From positions 1 through 64,000 of the forward strand of contig NZ_RRYI01000001.1 of the NCBI RefSeq assembly GCF_003931565.1: a DNA stretch of 64,000 nucleotides. Reading direction: 5' to 3'. The first letter of the stretch is position 1. Each line of letters starts with the position of its first letter. This document shows positions 37,453 through 47,906 of the stretch, piece after piece. A program made the position numbers and the translations under genes. The DNA is from Caulobacter sp. 602-1. GTDB lineage: Bacteria; Pseudomonadota; Alphaproteobacteria; Caulobacterales; Caulobacteraceae. The notes below the pieces were generated by a model. It did not search any database. It saw nothing but the letters and a program-made list of their open reading frames with translations, and was not told where the DNA came from.

Positions 37453-38595
37453 CTATTCGGCCGCGATGCTGACGGCGCCGACCGGGCGGTCCTTGAAGTT
37501 GATGGCCTGCAGGTGGCGGATGCCTTCCTCGGCGATGTCGTCGCCGACCATCCGGTCGCCCTCGGCCTTCAGCTCGTCGATGTCGACATACATGGCGTAG
37601 AAGGCGCGGGTGCGGTCGGTGATGATACCGGCGTTGAGCAGCGTCTTGACCAGCACCCGGAAGATGTTGGTCTGCTCCTTCATATTTTCCCGACGCACGT
37701 CGTCGGTCATGATCTTCCCGTACTCCTCGACCACCTTGTCGGGGTCCAGGCCGAACGCGGCGTAGAGATCCAGCTGCTGGTGCGGCGAGACGAGGTTGAA
37801 CAGCAGGGTCTGGAAGCAGTGCGCCGCCCAGTCCTCGATGATGGCGTGTTCTTCGGGGCTCAGCTTGGGCACCGTGCGGTCGGCCCAGATCTTCCCGAAC
37901 TTGTGGTGGAAGGCCTCGTCGGTCATCACCAGCTGCAGCAGCTTCTTGCCGACCGGATCGTTGATATTGTTGTAGAAAGTGGCGAAGGCGCCCATGGCCA
38001 GGCCTTCGACCAGCATCTGCATGCCGATGATCTTCTTGTAAACCTCGGGCGCGCCGATGATCTCGACCAGCAGGGTCTTCAGGGCCGGGCCGCACTCGAC
38101 CGGCTTGCCCCAGCGGGCCTTGATATATTTGGCGAAGGCCGTGACGTGGCGGGCCTCTTCGCGGGTCTGGTTGGCGGCGTATTCCTGGGCGCCCTGGTCC
38201 TTCAGCACGTGGCACAGGCTGGCCGACAGGTTCAGCGCGCCCTGCTCGCCGTGCAGGATCGACGAGAAGCTGCGCAGCACCGACTGGTTGATGAAGCGGA
38301 TGCGCGTCTTCGGATCGGACAGGTGGTTGGAGACGTAGTCGGTCGACAGGGCGATGACCATGTCCTCGGGAACCAGGGCCTGGTTCTCCATGTCGAACGG
38401 CTCGTCGAAGTCGATATAGGTCTTGTCCAGCGGATCCCAGAAGTGGTCGTGGGTCGCGGAAATGATCTTGTCGAAGGCGCTGGAGCGGTTGCCGTAGCGG
38501 TCGAGTTCGAGCATCGACTCGAAGTCGTCCGGCGCGACCGCGTCGTACATCGCGTCCTTGGTGATATTCCGGTCTTTGGAAATTGGGTCGGTCAT
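37453..38595 (-). CDS. Ferritin-like diiron protein, function unknown
   Basis: About 380 residues from ATG 38595, with GGGAG 9 nt upstream; ATG 38628 also has a GGAG. Two ExxH pairs are present (TREEARHVTAF and MTDEAFHHKFG), plus single Glu residues in LHGEQGALN and MLVEGLAMGAF. These are spaced like the four-helix diiron site of ribonucleotide reductase R2 and AurF-type oxygenases. It lacks other R2 landmarks, so it is better called a ferritin-like oxidase or oxygenase. No partner reductase is adjacent. Confidence 0.75.
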   Translation of the reverse strand: MTDPISKDRNITKDAMYDAVAPDDFESMLELDRYGNRSSAFDKIISATHDHFWDPLDKTYIDFDEPFDMENQALVPEDMVIALSTDYVSNHLSDPKTRIRFINQSVLRSFSSILHGEQGALNLSASLCHVLKDQGAQEYAANQTREEARHVTAFAKYIKARWGKPVECGPALKTLLVEIIGAPEVYKKIIGMQMLVEGLAMGAFATFYNNINDPVGKKLLQLVMTDEAFHHKFGKIWADRTVPKLSPEEHAIIEDWAAHCFQTLLFNLVSPHQQLDLYAAFGLDPDKVVEEYGKIMTDDVRRENMKEQTNIFRVLVKTLLNAGIITDRTRAFYAMYVDIDELKAEGDRMVGDDIAEEGIRHLQAINFKDRPVGAVSIAAE

Positions 38596-38758
38596 GTCGG
38601 CGCTCCCTATCGGCCGTGCGATGTCCATCGGGCGGGCTCCGTCTTGCGCGGATCTCGGCCCATCTGAACACTGTCAACTCATGTGAGCGGACGGGTCAAA
38701 CAAAAAATGACGGCGGCGTCAGGTTTGGCGACGAAAGCGGGGCGGCGACGCCCATCCT

Positions 38759-39382
38759 CTAGGCGAGGCTCGCCGCGCCCCGCTCGCACCAGCCCAGCGG
38801 ACGCGGCGTCTTGTCGAGATAGATGCGGTGGTTCTCGTCCAGGCGGAAGCCGGCCGCCTCGACCGCCGCCGAGACCGGCCGGGTCAGGTGGCAGCCGCCC
38901 GCCAGGCGCTTCCACAGCGGTTCGATGTGTCGCTGCCAGCGCGCCGTGCCGGCGTCGGGGGACAGGCCATGCTCGCAGAACAGAAACCGGCCGCCCGGCC
39001 GCAGCACCCGGCGGGCTTCGGACAGCACGGCGGCGGGCGAGCGCACCGAGCACAGGGTGAAGGTGCACAGCACGGTGTCGAAAGCGGCGTCGGCGAACGG
39101 CAGGCGCTCGCCCTCGCCCGCGACGATCTCGACCGCCAGGCCTTCGGGGCGCGGGGCGGCCTCCGCGAGGGCGCGCAGCTCCGCGGAGGGGTCGACGCCG
39201 GTGACGCCGGTCACCGTGACCGGGTCGTAGAAAGCCAGATTCAAGCCGCCGCCGACGCCGAGCTCCAGCACCTCGCCCCTGGCCTGGGGCACGAGGCTGG
39301 TCCGCTGCGCGCGGAACGCCGGCGCGCCGCACGCGCAGCACAGCAGCTTTGGCAGGATGTAGCGCTCGTACAGCGTCGCCAT
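38759..39382 (-). CDS. Class I SAM-dependent methyltransferase (UbiE-like)
   Basis: The protein has 207 residues from ATG 39382 with GGGGGA upstream. Motif I is VLELGVGGGLNLAFY, followed by GVDPSAELRALA and the post-motif FDTVLCTFTLCSV and RRVLRPGGRFLFCEHG. The N-terminus has a CCACGAP segment. This branch resembles phospholipid or thiol methyltransferases. The substrate is not readable. Confidence 0.88.
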   Translation of the reverse strand: MATLYERYILPKLLCCACGAPAFRAQRTSLVPQARGEVLELGVGGGLNLAFYDPVTVTGVTGVDPSAELRALAEAAPRPEGLAVEIVAGEGERLPFADAAFDTVLCTFTLCSVRSPAAVLSEARRVLRPGGRFLFCEHGLSPDAGTARWQRHIEPLWKRLAGGCHLTRPVSAAVEAAGFRLDENHRIYLDKTPRPLGWCERGAASLA

Positions 39383-39509
39383 GGCGTTTTCCCCCAATTG
39401 TATCCGGCAGCAGAGCGGCGCGGGTCGGGCGCGGTCAAGGCCGCCTGCTGTCAGATCTGGCAGCAGTGCGCTTTATTCGGAAATGGCCAGTCGCTTTGGA
39501 GTTCTCCCC

Positions 39510-39995
39510 ATGCCCAAGCCCCTCAAACCGCCCGCCGAGGAAGCCGAGGGCGCCTGTGCGTGCGGGGCGGTGCGGGTCGCTATCGGCGTGCCGGCGCGGT
39601 GGGCGTTCCACGATCACTCGGCCGCCAGCCGCCGCGCCCAGGGCTGCGCCTATGTCACCTACACGGCCAGCTATCGCAGCCGCTTCCGGTGGCTGGAGGG
39701 CGAGGGCTTGGTCACCCGCCACGAGCGCGAGGGAACGGCCCGGGGCTTCTGTTCGCGCTGTGGGACGCCGATCTTCATGGAGCGCAAGCGGGCGCCGACC
39801 ATGATCAACCTGCCGCGCGCCTTGTTCGAAACCCGCACCGGCCGCGAGCCGCGCTATCACACGTCGCTCGACCAGGCGCCCGACTGGGCCTATGGCGGCG
39901 GCAAGCTGGTCCCGCTGAAGGGTTATCCCGGCGTGATGTGGGAGCGACCGAAGCCGAAGGCCAAGCGCAAGGCGCCGATCGACGACTTCCTCTAG
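39510..39995 (+). CDS. GFA/CENP-V-family zinc protein
   Basis: The protein has 161 residues from ATG 39510. The zinc ligands are in GACACGAVRV, AQGCAYVTY and GFCSRCGTPIFM, the arrangement of the glutathione-dependent formaldehyde-activating (GFA) family. Many members have no formaldehyde role, so the enzyme name should be used with caution. The C-terminus is Lys-rich. The stop overlaps that of the convergent SWIM gene by 4 nt. Confidence 0.88.
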   Translation: MPKPLKPPAEEAEGACACGAVRVAIGVPARWAFHDHSAASRRAQGCAYVTYTASYRSRFRWLEGEGLVTRHEREGTARGFCSRCGTPIFMERKRAPTMINLPRALFETRTGREPRYHTSLDQAPDWAYGGGKLVPLKGYPGVMWERPKPKAKRKAPIDDFL

Positions 39996-40411
39996 CGCCC
40001 CTCCAGCGCCGCCAGCACGGCCGGCTGCGTCCGCGCGAGTTCGGCGAGGCGTTCGATCAGGGCGTCCTTGCCGTCAAGGGCCAGGCCGTCGCGCAGCTTG
40101 GCCATCCGCTCGCGGACCTTGGTCAGGTCGGCGGCGTTGGCGGCGGTGACCACGGCCGCCTGGTGCTTGCAGGCCCCGAACTTCTCGAAGCCAGGACAGG
40201 TGCACAGGCCTTCGCCGGCCGGAGCCCAAAGCTGCACGACATAGAGGTCGCCGACGCTGCCGGTGACGTGGGCGGTGACCTTCTCGTCCTCGATCGCCAC
40301 CAGGTCGACGGCGCCGGCCTCGGCCATGGCCGCGCCGGTGTCGAACCAGCGCTCATCCATACGCTCGCGCCAGGTTTCGGTATCGAAGAGTTGGCTGGGA
40401 TTGGGGCTCAT
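39992..40411 (-). CDS. SWIM zinc-finger protein
   Basis: The protein has 139 residues. The SWIM motif CxCx(n)CxH is LCTCPGFEKFGACKHQAAV. The rest is helical and acidic. SWIM domains bind DNA or proteins; small stand-alone copies like this are common in alphaproteobacteria without an assigned job. It follows the metallopeptidase gene with a 4-nt overlap, so the two form an operon. Confidence 0.85.
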   Translation of the reverse strand: MSPNPSQLFDTETWRERMDERWFDTGAAMAEAGAVDLVAIEDEKVTAHVTGSVGDLYVVQLWAPAGEGLCTCPGFEKFGACKHQAAVVTAANAADLTKVRERMAKLRDGLALDGKDALIERLAELARTQPAVLAALEGR

Positions 40412-40809
40412 GCCTCGTCCTCGATGCGGTGGATGTCGTCGTCCGACAGGCCGAAATGGTGGCCGATCTCATGGACCAGCACGTGGGCGATCAGGTCGCC
40501 CAGGGAGACGTCGCCGCGTTCGGCCCACTCGTCCAGGATGGGGCGACGATAGAGAAACACCCGCGACGGCTCGGTCCCATAGTCCAGCACCGAGCGGCGG
40601 CCCAGGTCGACGCCCTGATAAAGGCCGGTCAGCTCGAAGGCGTCTTCGATGTCCAGGCTGTCCAGCACCTCGTCGGCCGCGAAGTCGTCGACCCGGATGA
40701 CCACGTCGCCGGTCAGCGCGCGGAATTGGTCGGGCAGGGCGTCGAAGGCCTGTCGGGCCAGGACGGCGAAGTCGTCGAGCGACGGGGCGAGGCGGTCGGA
40801 CCAGGTCAT
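40408..40809 (-). CDS. Zincin-like metallopeptidase (DUF1025 family)
   Basis: The protein has 133 residues from ATG 40809, with GGAG just upstream. The active site is LVHEIGHHFGLSDDD, an HExxH with a downstream His, characteristic of the small MMP-like Zincin_1 family. An acidic N-terminal region precedes it. It overlaps the SWIM gene by 4 nt. The substrate is unknown. An upstream longer frame is not supported. Confidence 0.88.
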   Translation of the reverse strand: MTWSDRLAPSLDDFAVLARQAFDALPDQFRALTGDVVIRVDDFAADEVLDSLDIEDAFELTGLYQGVDLGRRSVLDYGTEPSRVFLYRRPILDEWAERGDVSLGDLIAHVLVHEIGHHFGLSDDDIHRIEDEA

Positions 40810-40920
40810 GGTCTCCAAATAGAGCGATTGGAGCGTTAAGCCACCGGGTGTGGCGACGAAATCGCGACAGACAGTCACGCTCCCCCTGATCGCGCTCTGG
40901 TCACGGCCCGACTAATCTGG

Positions 40921-40931
40921 GATTCTGATTC
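40921..40931 (+). promoter_or_regulatory. Two CcrM methylation sites (GANTC) upstream of divL
   Basis: GATTC occurs at 40921-40925 and again at 40927-40931, 31-41 nt before the divL start. GANTC is the target of the cell-cycle methyltransferase CcrM, and clusters in promoters often mark GcrA/CcrM-controlled genes. Confidence 0.5.
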
Positions 40932-40961
40932 GACGACCCGCTGGGGTAAGCGACGCGCCTG

Positions 40962-43274
40962 ATGACTTCGTACGACCTGATCCTCGCGGCGGTGGCCGGC
41001 GCGGTTTGTCTCGCCATTTGCGTCACCCTGTGGTCGCTGGGGCAGCGCCGCGGCTATGAGGCCCGCATCGCCGCCCTGAAGGCGCGCCTTGGCCTGCAAG
41101 GCGGCGAGCCCCTGGACGCGCCCGCCTGGGTCGAGGCCTTCGACACCGCCGTGATCGCCGTCGAGGGCGGCCGGGCCGACCTGGCCGCCGGGGCCGACGG
41201 CCTTTCGGCCTGCGCGCGGGTGCTGGGCGTCGAGGCCAAGGTCGAGGCGGTGATCGCCGCCCTGAGCGGGGCCGATCCCGATCATGCCCACAAGCTGGCG
41301 GCGCTGTTCGAGCGCGGCGAGGCTTGCGTCTTCGAGGTTCGCGGGGGCAATGGCTGGGTATCGGTCGAGGGCCGCGCGGTCGGGGCGCTGGCCTGGCTGC
41401 GCCTGATGCCCGGCAGCGGCGGTGATTCCGGACTGCCGTCGGCGACCCGCTTCGCCGCCTTCGTCGACAGTGTGGCCGAGCCGGCCTGGATCGCCGGGGC
41501 CGATGGCCAGGCCGTCTGGGGCAACGCCGCCTTCGTTCGCGCCGTCGGGGCCAGCGTCGCCTCGGCCGGCGCGCTGGCGGGCAAGAGCTTCGACCGGTCC
41601 GCCGACGCCCTGGTCGTCGAGGCCGTCGAGAAGGGCGAGCGCCGCGAAGCCGTGCGCTGGATCAATCTGGAAGGCCGCCGCCGCGCGTTCCGGCTTTCCG
41701 CCCAGCCGCTGGAAGGCGGCGGGGTGGGGGTGTTCTGCGCCGACGTCACCGAGATCGAGGACGTCCGCGACGCCTTCAAGAAGCACGTCGAGGCCCACGA
41801 CGAGACCCTGAACCACATCGCCGAGGCCGTGGCGATCTTCAGCGCCACGCGGCGGCTGTCGTTCCACAACACCGCCTTCGCCGAACTGTGGGGCCTGGAG
41901 CCGGCCTGGCTGGCCGACCGTCCGACCCATGGCGAGATCCTGGACCGCCTGCGCCAGCGCCGCCGCCTGCCCGAGACCATCGACTACGCCGTCTGGAAGG
42001 CCGCCGAGCTGGCCCGCTACGAGGACGTGGGGCCTCAGGCCGACGACCTCTGGCACCTGCCCGACGGTCGGACGCTGAAGGTTGTGCGCCAGCCCCACCC
42101 GCTGGGCGGCATGCTGCTGATCTATTCCGACATCACCGGCGAGCTGCGCCTGAAGGCCCAGTACAACGCCCTGATCCAGGTGCAGCAAGCCACGCTGGAC
42201 AAGCTGAACGACGCCGTCGCGGTGTTCGGCTCGGATGGCCGCCTGCGCCTGCACAACGAGGCCTTCGAGACCTTCTGGAACGTCAGCGCCTTCGCCCTGG
42301 AGGCGGCCGGCGACTTCGAGGGCGTGGTCGAGCTGTGCGTGCCGCGCCTGCACGACCTGGCCTTCTGGCGCGAGCTGAAGGGGCGGGTGGCCGATCCCGA
42401 TCCGCAGATGCGCGCCCCGACCTCTGGCGAGGTCCGCACCTCGGACGACCGCATCGTGGTCTATCAGAGCCGGCCCCTGCCGGATGGCGCGACCCTGATC
42501 GCCTTCGCCGACGTCACCGACACCCGCGACCTGCAATCGGCCCTGGCCGATCGCTCCGCCGCCCTGGCCGAGGCCGAGCGCCTGAAGCGCGATTTCGTCG
42601 GCAATGTCAGCTACGAGCTGCGCACGCCGCTGACGACGATCATCGGCTATTCCGAGCTCCTGGAACGGGCCGACGGCATCTCCGAGCGCGGCCGCAACCA
42701 CGTGGCCGCCGTCCGCGCCGCCGCCACCCAGCTGGCCCGCTCGATCGACGACGTGCTGGACATGGCCCAGATCGACGCCGGCGAAATGGCGCTGGAGATC
42801 GGGGACATCCGCGTCTCCGACCTGCTGCTCAACGCCCAGGAGCACGCCCTGAAGGACGCCCAGCTGGGCGCGGTGACCCTGGCGGTCGAGTGCGAGGAAG
42901 ACGTCGGCCTGATCCGCGGCGACGGCAAGCGCCTGGCCCAGACTCTGGACCACCTGGTCGAGAACGCCCTGCGCCAGACCCCGCCGGGCGGCCGCGTCAC
43001 CCTGTCGGCCCGCCGCGCCCTGGGCGAGGTGCGACTCGATGTCTCGGACACCGGCCGCGGCGTGCCGTTCCACGTCCAGGCCCACATCTTCGACCGCTTC
43101 GTCGGTCGCGATCGCGGCGGCCCGGGGCTGGGCCTGGCCCTGGTCAAGGCGCTGGTCGAGCTGCACGGCGGCTGGGTGGCCCTGGAGAGCGAGCCGGGCG
43201 CCGGCTCGACCTTCACCTGCCACCTGCCCGAGACCCAGCAGCCCGGCGCGATGCAACCCGAACTGAGCTTCTGA
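40962..43274 (+). CDS. divL: Cell-cycle tyrosine pseudokinase DivL
   Basis: The protein has 770 residues, matching the size of Caulobacter DivL. An N-terminal membrane helix (LILAAVAGAVCLAICVTLW) is followed by several PAS domains (about 145-250, 270-400 and 400-520) and a HisKA/HATPase core. The dimerisation box reads VGNVSYELRTPLTT, so Tyr551 replaces the phospho-accepting His, the defining trait of DivL. The HATPase keeps GRGVPFHV and GGPGLGLALVKAL. DivL binds phosphorylated DivK and controls CckA, and through it CtrA. Two CcrM sites lie upstream. Confidence 0.97.
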   Translation: MTSYDLILAAVAGAVCLAICVTLWSLGQRRGYEARIAALKARLGLQGGEPLDAPAWVEAFDTAVIAVEGGRADLAAGADGLSACARVLGVEAKVEAVIAALSGADPDHAHKLAALFERGEACVFEVRGGNGWVSVEGRAVGALAWLRLMPGSGGDSGLPSATRFAAFVDSVAEPAWIAGADGQAVWGNAAFVRAVGASVASAGALAGKSFDRSADALVVEAVEKGERREAVRWINLEGRRRAFRLSAQPLEGGGVGVFCADVTEIEDVRDAFKKHVEAHDETLNHIAEAVAIFSATRRLSFHNTAFAELWGLEPAWLADRPTHGEILDRLRQRRRLPETIDYAVWKAAELARYEDVGPQADDLWHLPDGRTLKVVRQPHPLGGMLLIYSDITGELRLKAQYNALIQVQQATLDKLNDAVAVFGSDGRLRLHNEAFETFWNVSAFALEAAGDFEGVVELCVPRLHDLAFWRELKGRVADPDPQMRAPTSGEVRTSDDRIVVYQSRPLPDGATLIAFADVTDTRDLQSALADRSAALAEAERLKRDFVGNVSYELRTPLTTIIGYSELLERADGISERGRNHVAAVRAAATQLARSIDDVLDMAQIDAGEMALEIGDIRVSDLLLNAQEHALKDAQLGAVTLAVECEEDVGLIRGDGKRLAQTLDHLVENALRQTPPGGRVTLSARRALGEVRLDVSDTGRGVPFHVQAHIFDRFVGRDRGGPGLGLALVKALVELHGGWVALESEPGAGSTFTCHLPETQQPGAMQPELSF

Positions 43275-43305
43275 CGAGCGCCGGCGCGCTCGCTCGGCCG
43301 TCGGA

Positions 43306-43323
43306 CATAAAGATATCTTTATG
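43306..43323 (+). promoter_or_regulatory. SahR-like palindrome in the ahcY promoter
   Basis: CATAAAGATATCTTTATG is a perfect 18-bp palindrome. It lies just upstream of a plausible promoter (TTGCTA at 43330 and GCTATAA at 43351). The GATATC-centred form resembles the operator of SahR, the ArsR-type regulator that senses S-adenosylhomocysteine and controls ahcY in Proteobacteria. Confidence 0.65.
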
Positions 43324-43394
43324 CGTTAATTGCTAGGAAGGGTCGGGCGCGCTATAAGCCCCGCAAGATCTCACCCGACCGCAGGAGCCCGACC

Positions 43395-44786
<1,392 letters not shown>

Positions 44787-44840
44787 TAGCGACACCCGCG
44801 GCGCCAGTTTCCGCTGCGGAAATCTTTTGAAGCCAAGAGG

Positions 44841-44874
44841 AAAGGCCCGCCGGTGACGGTGGGCCTTTTCTTTT
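44841..44874 (+). terminator. Intrinsic terminator of ahcY
   Basis: The stem AAAGGCCCGCC/GGTGGGCCTTTT with loop GGTGAC is followed by CTTTT. It lies 55 nt after the ahcY stop. Confidence 0.88.
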
Positions 44875-44931
44875 GGGTCTCAGGCCGGGACGCCCTATTC
44901 AAGTCCGCCTTGCTCGGCTAATCGCTTTGCC

Positions 44932-45783
44932 ATGCCGTTAGCCTTGATCATCTCCAGCCACGTCGCCGGCAGCCAGGTGGGCGCGACGGCGCAAGCCACC
45001 GCCCTGGCGCAGTTCCGCATCGACTCGATGGTCGTGCCGACCGTGCTGTACGGCCGCCATCCCGGCTGGGGCATTCCCGGTGGAGCGCCCGTGCCGATCG
45101 AGGTGTTCGAGGGCATGATGGACGGCATCGAGGCCAACGGGCTGTTCGGCCTCGTCGATCTCGTGATCACCGGCTATTTCGCCACCGCCGCCCAGGCGCG
45201 GGCCGCCGCCCGGGTCATCGACGCCGTGCGCGAGTCGCCCCGTCCGAACGGCGCGGCGACCCGGCGGCCGACCGTCGTCGTCGACCCGACCATGGGCGAC
45301 GCCGGCAAGGGCCTCTACATTCCGGCCGAGACCGCCGACGCCATCATCGCCGACCTGATCCCGCGCGCCGACGTCGTGGCCTGCAACAGCTGGGAGCTGC
45401 AGAAGCTGACCGGCACGGACACCCGCGACCCCCAGGCGGCCATGCGCGCCGCGCGCCTCCTGGGCAAGACCACCCTGGTTTCGTCCGTGCATCGCGGGGC
45501 CGAGATCGGCGCGGTGCTGGCCGACAGGAAGGAAGCCTGGCTGGCCGCCCACGCTAAGGCCGAGCGTTCGCCCAACGGCACGGGCGACCTGCTGACCGCC
45601 CTCTACGCCGCCTCGATCCTGGAGGGGCAGACCTTCTCCTACGGCCTGGCCCGCGCCGTCGGCGGGGTGGCCGAGACGGTCACCGCGGCCAACATCTGGA
45701 ACGCGCCCGAGCTGCCGATCGTGGCCATGGGCGCGCGGATCAAGCAGACCTCGCCGACGGTCCGCATCGAACGGCTGGCTTAA
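44932..45783 (+). CDS. pdxY: Pyridoxal kinase
   Basis: The protein has 283 residues of the ribokinase fold. Signatures are ISSHVAGSQVGATAQ at the N-terminus, VVDPTMGDAGKGLYI, and the anion-hole/catalytic GTGD in RSPNGTGDLLTALY. It phosphorylates pyridoxal for B6 salvage. The esterase gene starts one base after its stop, so the two are co-transcribed. Confidence 0.93.
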   Translation: MPLALIISSHVAGSQVGATAQATALAQFRIDSMVVPTVLYGRHPGWGIPGGAPVPIEVFEGMMDGIEANGLFGLVDLVITGYFATAAQARAAARVIDAVRESPRPNGAATRRPTVVVDPTMGDAGKGLYIPAETADAIIADLIPRADVVACNSWELQKLTGTDTRDPQAAMRAARLLGKTTLVSSVHRGAEIGAVLADRKEAWLAAHAKAERSPNGTGDLLTALYAASILEGQTFSYGLARAVGGVAETVTAANIWNAPELPIVAMGARIKQTSPTVRIERLA

Positions 45784-45784
45784 G

Positions 45785-46912
45785 ATGGTGGGCGAAATCA
45801 CCGGCCTCTGCCCTGATCGCTTCGCCCGGGTGCGCGAGGCGTTCGAAGCCAATTTCGCCGACCATGGCGAGCTGGGCGCGCGCTTTTCGTTCGCGGTCGA
45901 TGGCGAGATCGTCGTCGACCTGATGGGCGGCTTCGCCGACCGCAAGCGCGAGGTCGCCTTCGGTCCCGACACCCTGACGGCGCTCTTCTCGACGACCAAG
46001 GCCGTGGCGGCCCTGATGGTCGCGCGTCTGGTGGACGAGGGGCGCCTGGCCTACGACCAGCCCGTCGCCGACGTCTGGCCGGAGTTCGCGCAAGCGGGCA
46101 AGGGCGAGGTCACGGTCGAGCAGGCCCTGTCGCACCAGGCCGGCCTGTCGGGGTTCCCCGACGAGACCGATCCGGCCCTGTGGTTCGACTGGGACGCCAC
46201 CTGCGCGAAGCTCGCCGCCATGGCGCCGTTGTTCCCGATCGGCTCGGCCAGCGGCTATCACCCGGTCACCTACGGCTACATCGCCGGCGAGATCTTCCGC
46301 CGCGTCGACGGCCGGACCATGGGGACGGCGCTGCGTGAGGACATCTGCGCCCCGCTGGGCTTGGATCTCTGGATCGGCCTGCCCGACAGCGAGCACGGCC
46401 GCGTCGCCGACCTGATGCGTCCGACGGCCCTGCCCAAGTTCGGCGAGATCAACGCCGCCGTGACCGCCGCCTTCCTCAAGCCCTGGTCCTCGCCGGGCGG
46501 GCGCGGCGCGGCCGAGTGGCGGCGGGTCGAGATCCCCTCGGCCAACGGCCACGCCACCGCGCAGGCCCTGGCCCGGCTGATGGGCGCCCTGGCCACCGAC
46601 GGAACCCTGGGCGGCCGCTCGATCATCACCCCGGCCGGGATCAAGGCCGCTAGCGCCCAGCGCATTGTCGGCCAGGATCTGGTCCTGCCCTACGTGATCA
46701 GCTGGGGCGCGGGCTTCATGCGCAACACGCCGAACATGTTCTACGGCCCGACGCCGGACGCCTTCGGCCACTCGGGCTGGGGCGGCTCGTGCGCCTTCGC
46801 CGACCCGGCGCGGGGCGTCTCCGGGGCCTATGTGATGAACAAGCAGGGCTCCGCCCTGATCGGCGATCCCCGCGCCGTGCGCCTGATCGAGGCGGCCTAC
46901 GCCTCGCTCTAG
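45785..46912 (+). CDS. Serine hydrolase, family VIII esterase/beta-lactamase fold
   Basis: The protein has 375 residues. The catalytic SxxK is FSTTKAVAAL, the second motif Tyr is in YHPVTYGYIAG, and the third, HSGWGG, replaces KTG. This is the EstB-type carboxylesterase branch of the beta-lactamase superfamily, not a typical AmpC. No signal peptide is present, which fits a cytoplasmic esterase. It begins 1 nt after pdxY. Confidence 0.9.
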   Translation: MVGEITGLCPDRFARVREAFEANFADHGELGARFSFAVDGEIVVDLMGGFADRKREVAFGPDTLTALFSTTKAVAALMVARLVDEGRLAYDQPVADVWPEFAQAGKGEVTVEQALSHQAGLSGFPDETDPALWFDWDATCAKLAAMAPLFPIGSASGYHPVTYGYIAGEIFRRVDGRTMGTALREDICAPLGLDLWIGLPDSEHGRVADLMRPTALPKFGEINAAVTAAFLKPWSSPGGRGAAEWRRVEIPSANGHATAQALARLMGALATDGTLGGRSIITPAGIKAASAQRIVGQDLVLPYVISWGAGFMRNTPNMFYGPTPDAFGHSGWGGSCAFADPARGVSGAYVMNKQGSALIGDPRAVRLIEAAYASL

Positions 46913-47814
46913 GCGAGCGCCCTGGTCCTCTTCCAGGCTCCATAGGCGAAGGTCGCCACGCCCAGCCAGATGAACACGAACGACAGCGCCCGCAGCGGCG
47001 TGAGCGCCTCGCCGAACGCCACGCCCAGCAGGAACTGGAGTGTTGGGGCGATGAACTGCAGAAAGCCCACGGCGCTGAGCGGCAGGCGGCGGGCCGACCA
47101 GGCGAACAGGGCCAGGGGGATGACCGTGGCCGGACCGGCCAGGGCCAGAAGGCCCGTGACGGCGGCGCCGTGGCCGAAATGGCCCTGTCCCGTCGATTGC
47201 AGATACAGCACATAGGCCAGGCCCGGCAGCGCCAGATAGGCGCATTCGATGAACAGGCCCGTCTGGGCGTCGGCCTTCACCTGTTTGCGCAGGATGGCGT
47301 AGGCGCAGAAGGTGGCGGCCAGGCCCAACGACACGATCGGCAGGTGGCCCAGGGCGATCGTCTGGATGGCGACGCCGACGGCCGCGAAGCCGATGGCGAC
47401 CTTGCCCTCGCCGGTCATGCGCTCGCGGAACAGCAGGGCGCCGGCGGCCATGTTCATCAGCGGGTTGATGTAATAGCCGAGGCTGGCCTCGATCACGTGG
47501 CCGGCGTTCACCGCGAAGACGTAGATCGTCCAGTTGCCGAAGATCGCCGCCGTCGACAGCAGCAGCATCCCCAGCGTGCGCGGCTGGCGCAGCACCTGGG
47601 CCACCTGGCCGCCCTGCCTGGCGATCAAGACGAGGCCGCCGGCCCACAGGACCGACCACAGCGTCCGGTGGGCGATCATCTCCCAGGAGGTGGCGCCCAG
47701 GTTCGACAGCAGGTGGAAGTAGAGGGGCAGGAAGCCCCAGAGCACGTAACAGCCGACGCCGGCGACGTAGGCCGGGCGACTTTCGGCGTGGGGTTGGTTC
47801 ACGCTCGCCGACAT
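46909..47814 (-). CDS. rarD: RarD-type EamA transporter
   Basis: The protein has 301 residues with ten hydrophobic helices in two EamA repeats. GVGCYVLWGFLPLYFHLL and FGNWTIYVFAVNAGHVIEAS are RarD signatures. It is a drug/metabolite exporter of unknown substrate in the inner membrane. The stop overlaps that of the convergent esterase by 4 nt. Confidence 0.92.
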   Translation of the reverse strand: MSASVNQPHAESRPAYVAGVGCYVLWGFLPLYFHLLSNLGATSWEMIAHRTLWSVLWAGGLVLIARQGGQVAQVLRQPRTLGMLLLSTAAIFGNWTIYVFAVNAGHVIEASLGYYINPLMNMAAGALLFRERMTGEGKVAIGFAAVGVAIQTIALGHLPIVSLGLAATFCAYAILRKQVKADAQTGLFIECAYLALPGLAYVLYLQSTGQGHFGHGAAVTGLLALAGPATVIPLALFAWSARRLPLSAVGFLQFIAPTLQFLLGVAFGEALTPLRALSFVFIWLGVATFAYGAWKRTRALA

Positions 47815-47840
47815 GGCGTCGTCCTTCTGAACGCGGAAAT

Positions 47841-47875
47841 GAAAAGGGCTCCCGGGAGGTCTGCCCCGGGAGCCC
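47841..47875 (-). terminator. Intrinsic terminator of asd
   Basis: Read on the minus strand, GGGCTCCCGGGG-CAGACCT-CCCGGGAGCCC is followed by TTTTC. It lies 32 nt after the asd stop and just before rarD on the same strand, insulating the two genes. Confidence 0.85.
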
Positions 47876-47906
47876 TGATTTCCACCCGCTTATTGCGGAT
47901 CGTGGC

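Noticed and set aside
37453-38595. Call as ribonucleotide reductase beta subunit (nrdB)
   Set aside because: The ExxH pairs fit the superfamily but the rest of the sequence does not look like NrdB, and there is no nrdA nearby.
40875-43256. A 793-codon frame antisense to divL
   Set aside because: It is His/Gln/Gly/Ala-rich, the typical antisense shadow of a high-GC gene; divL is certain.
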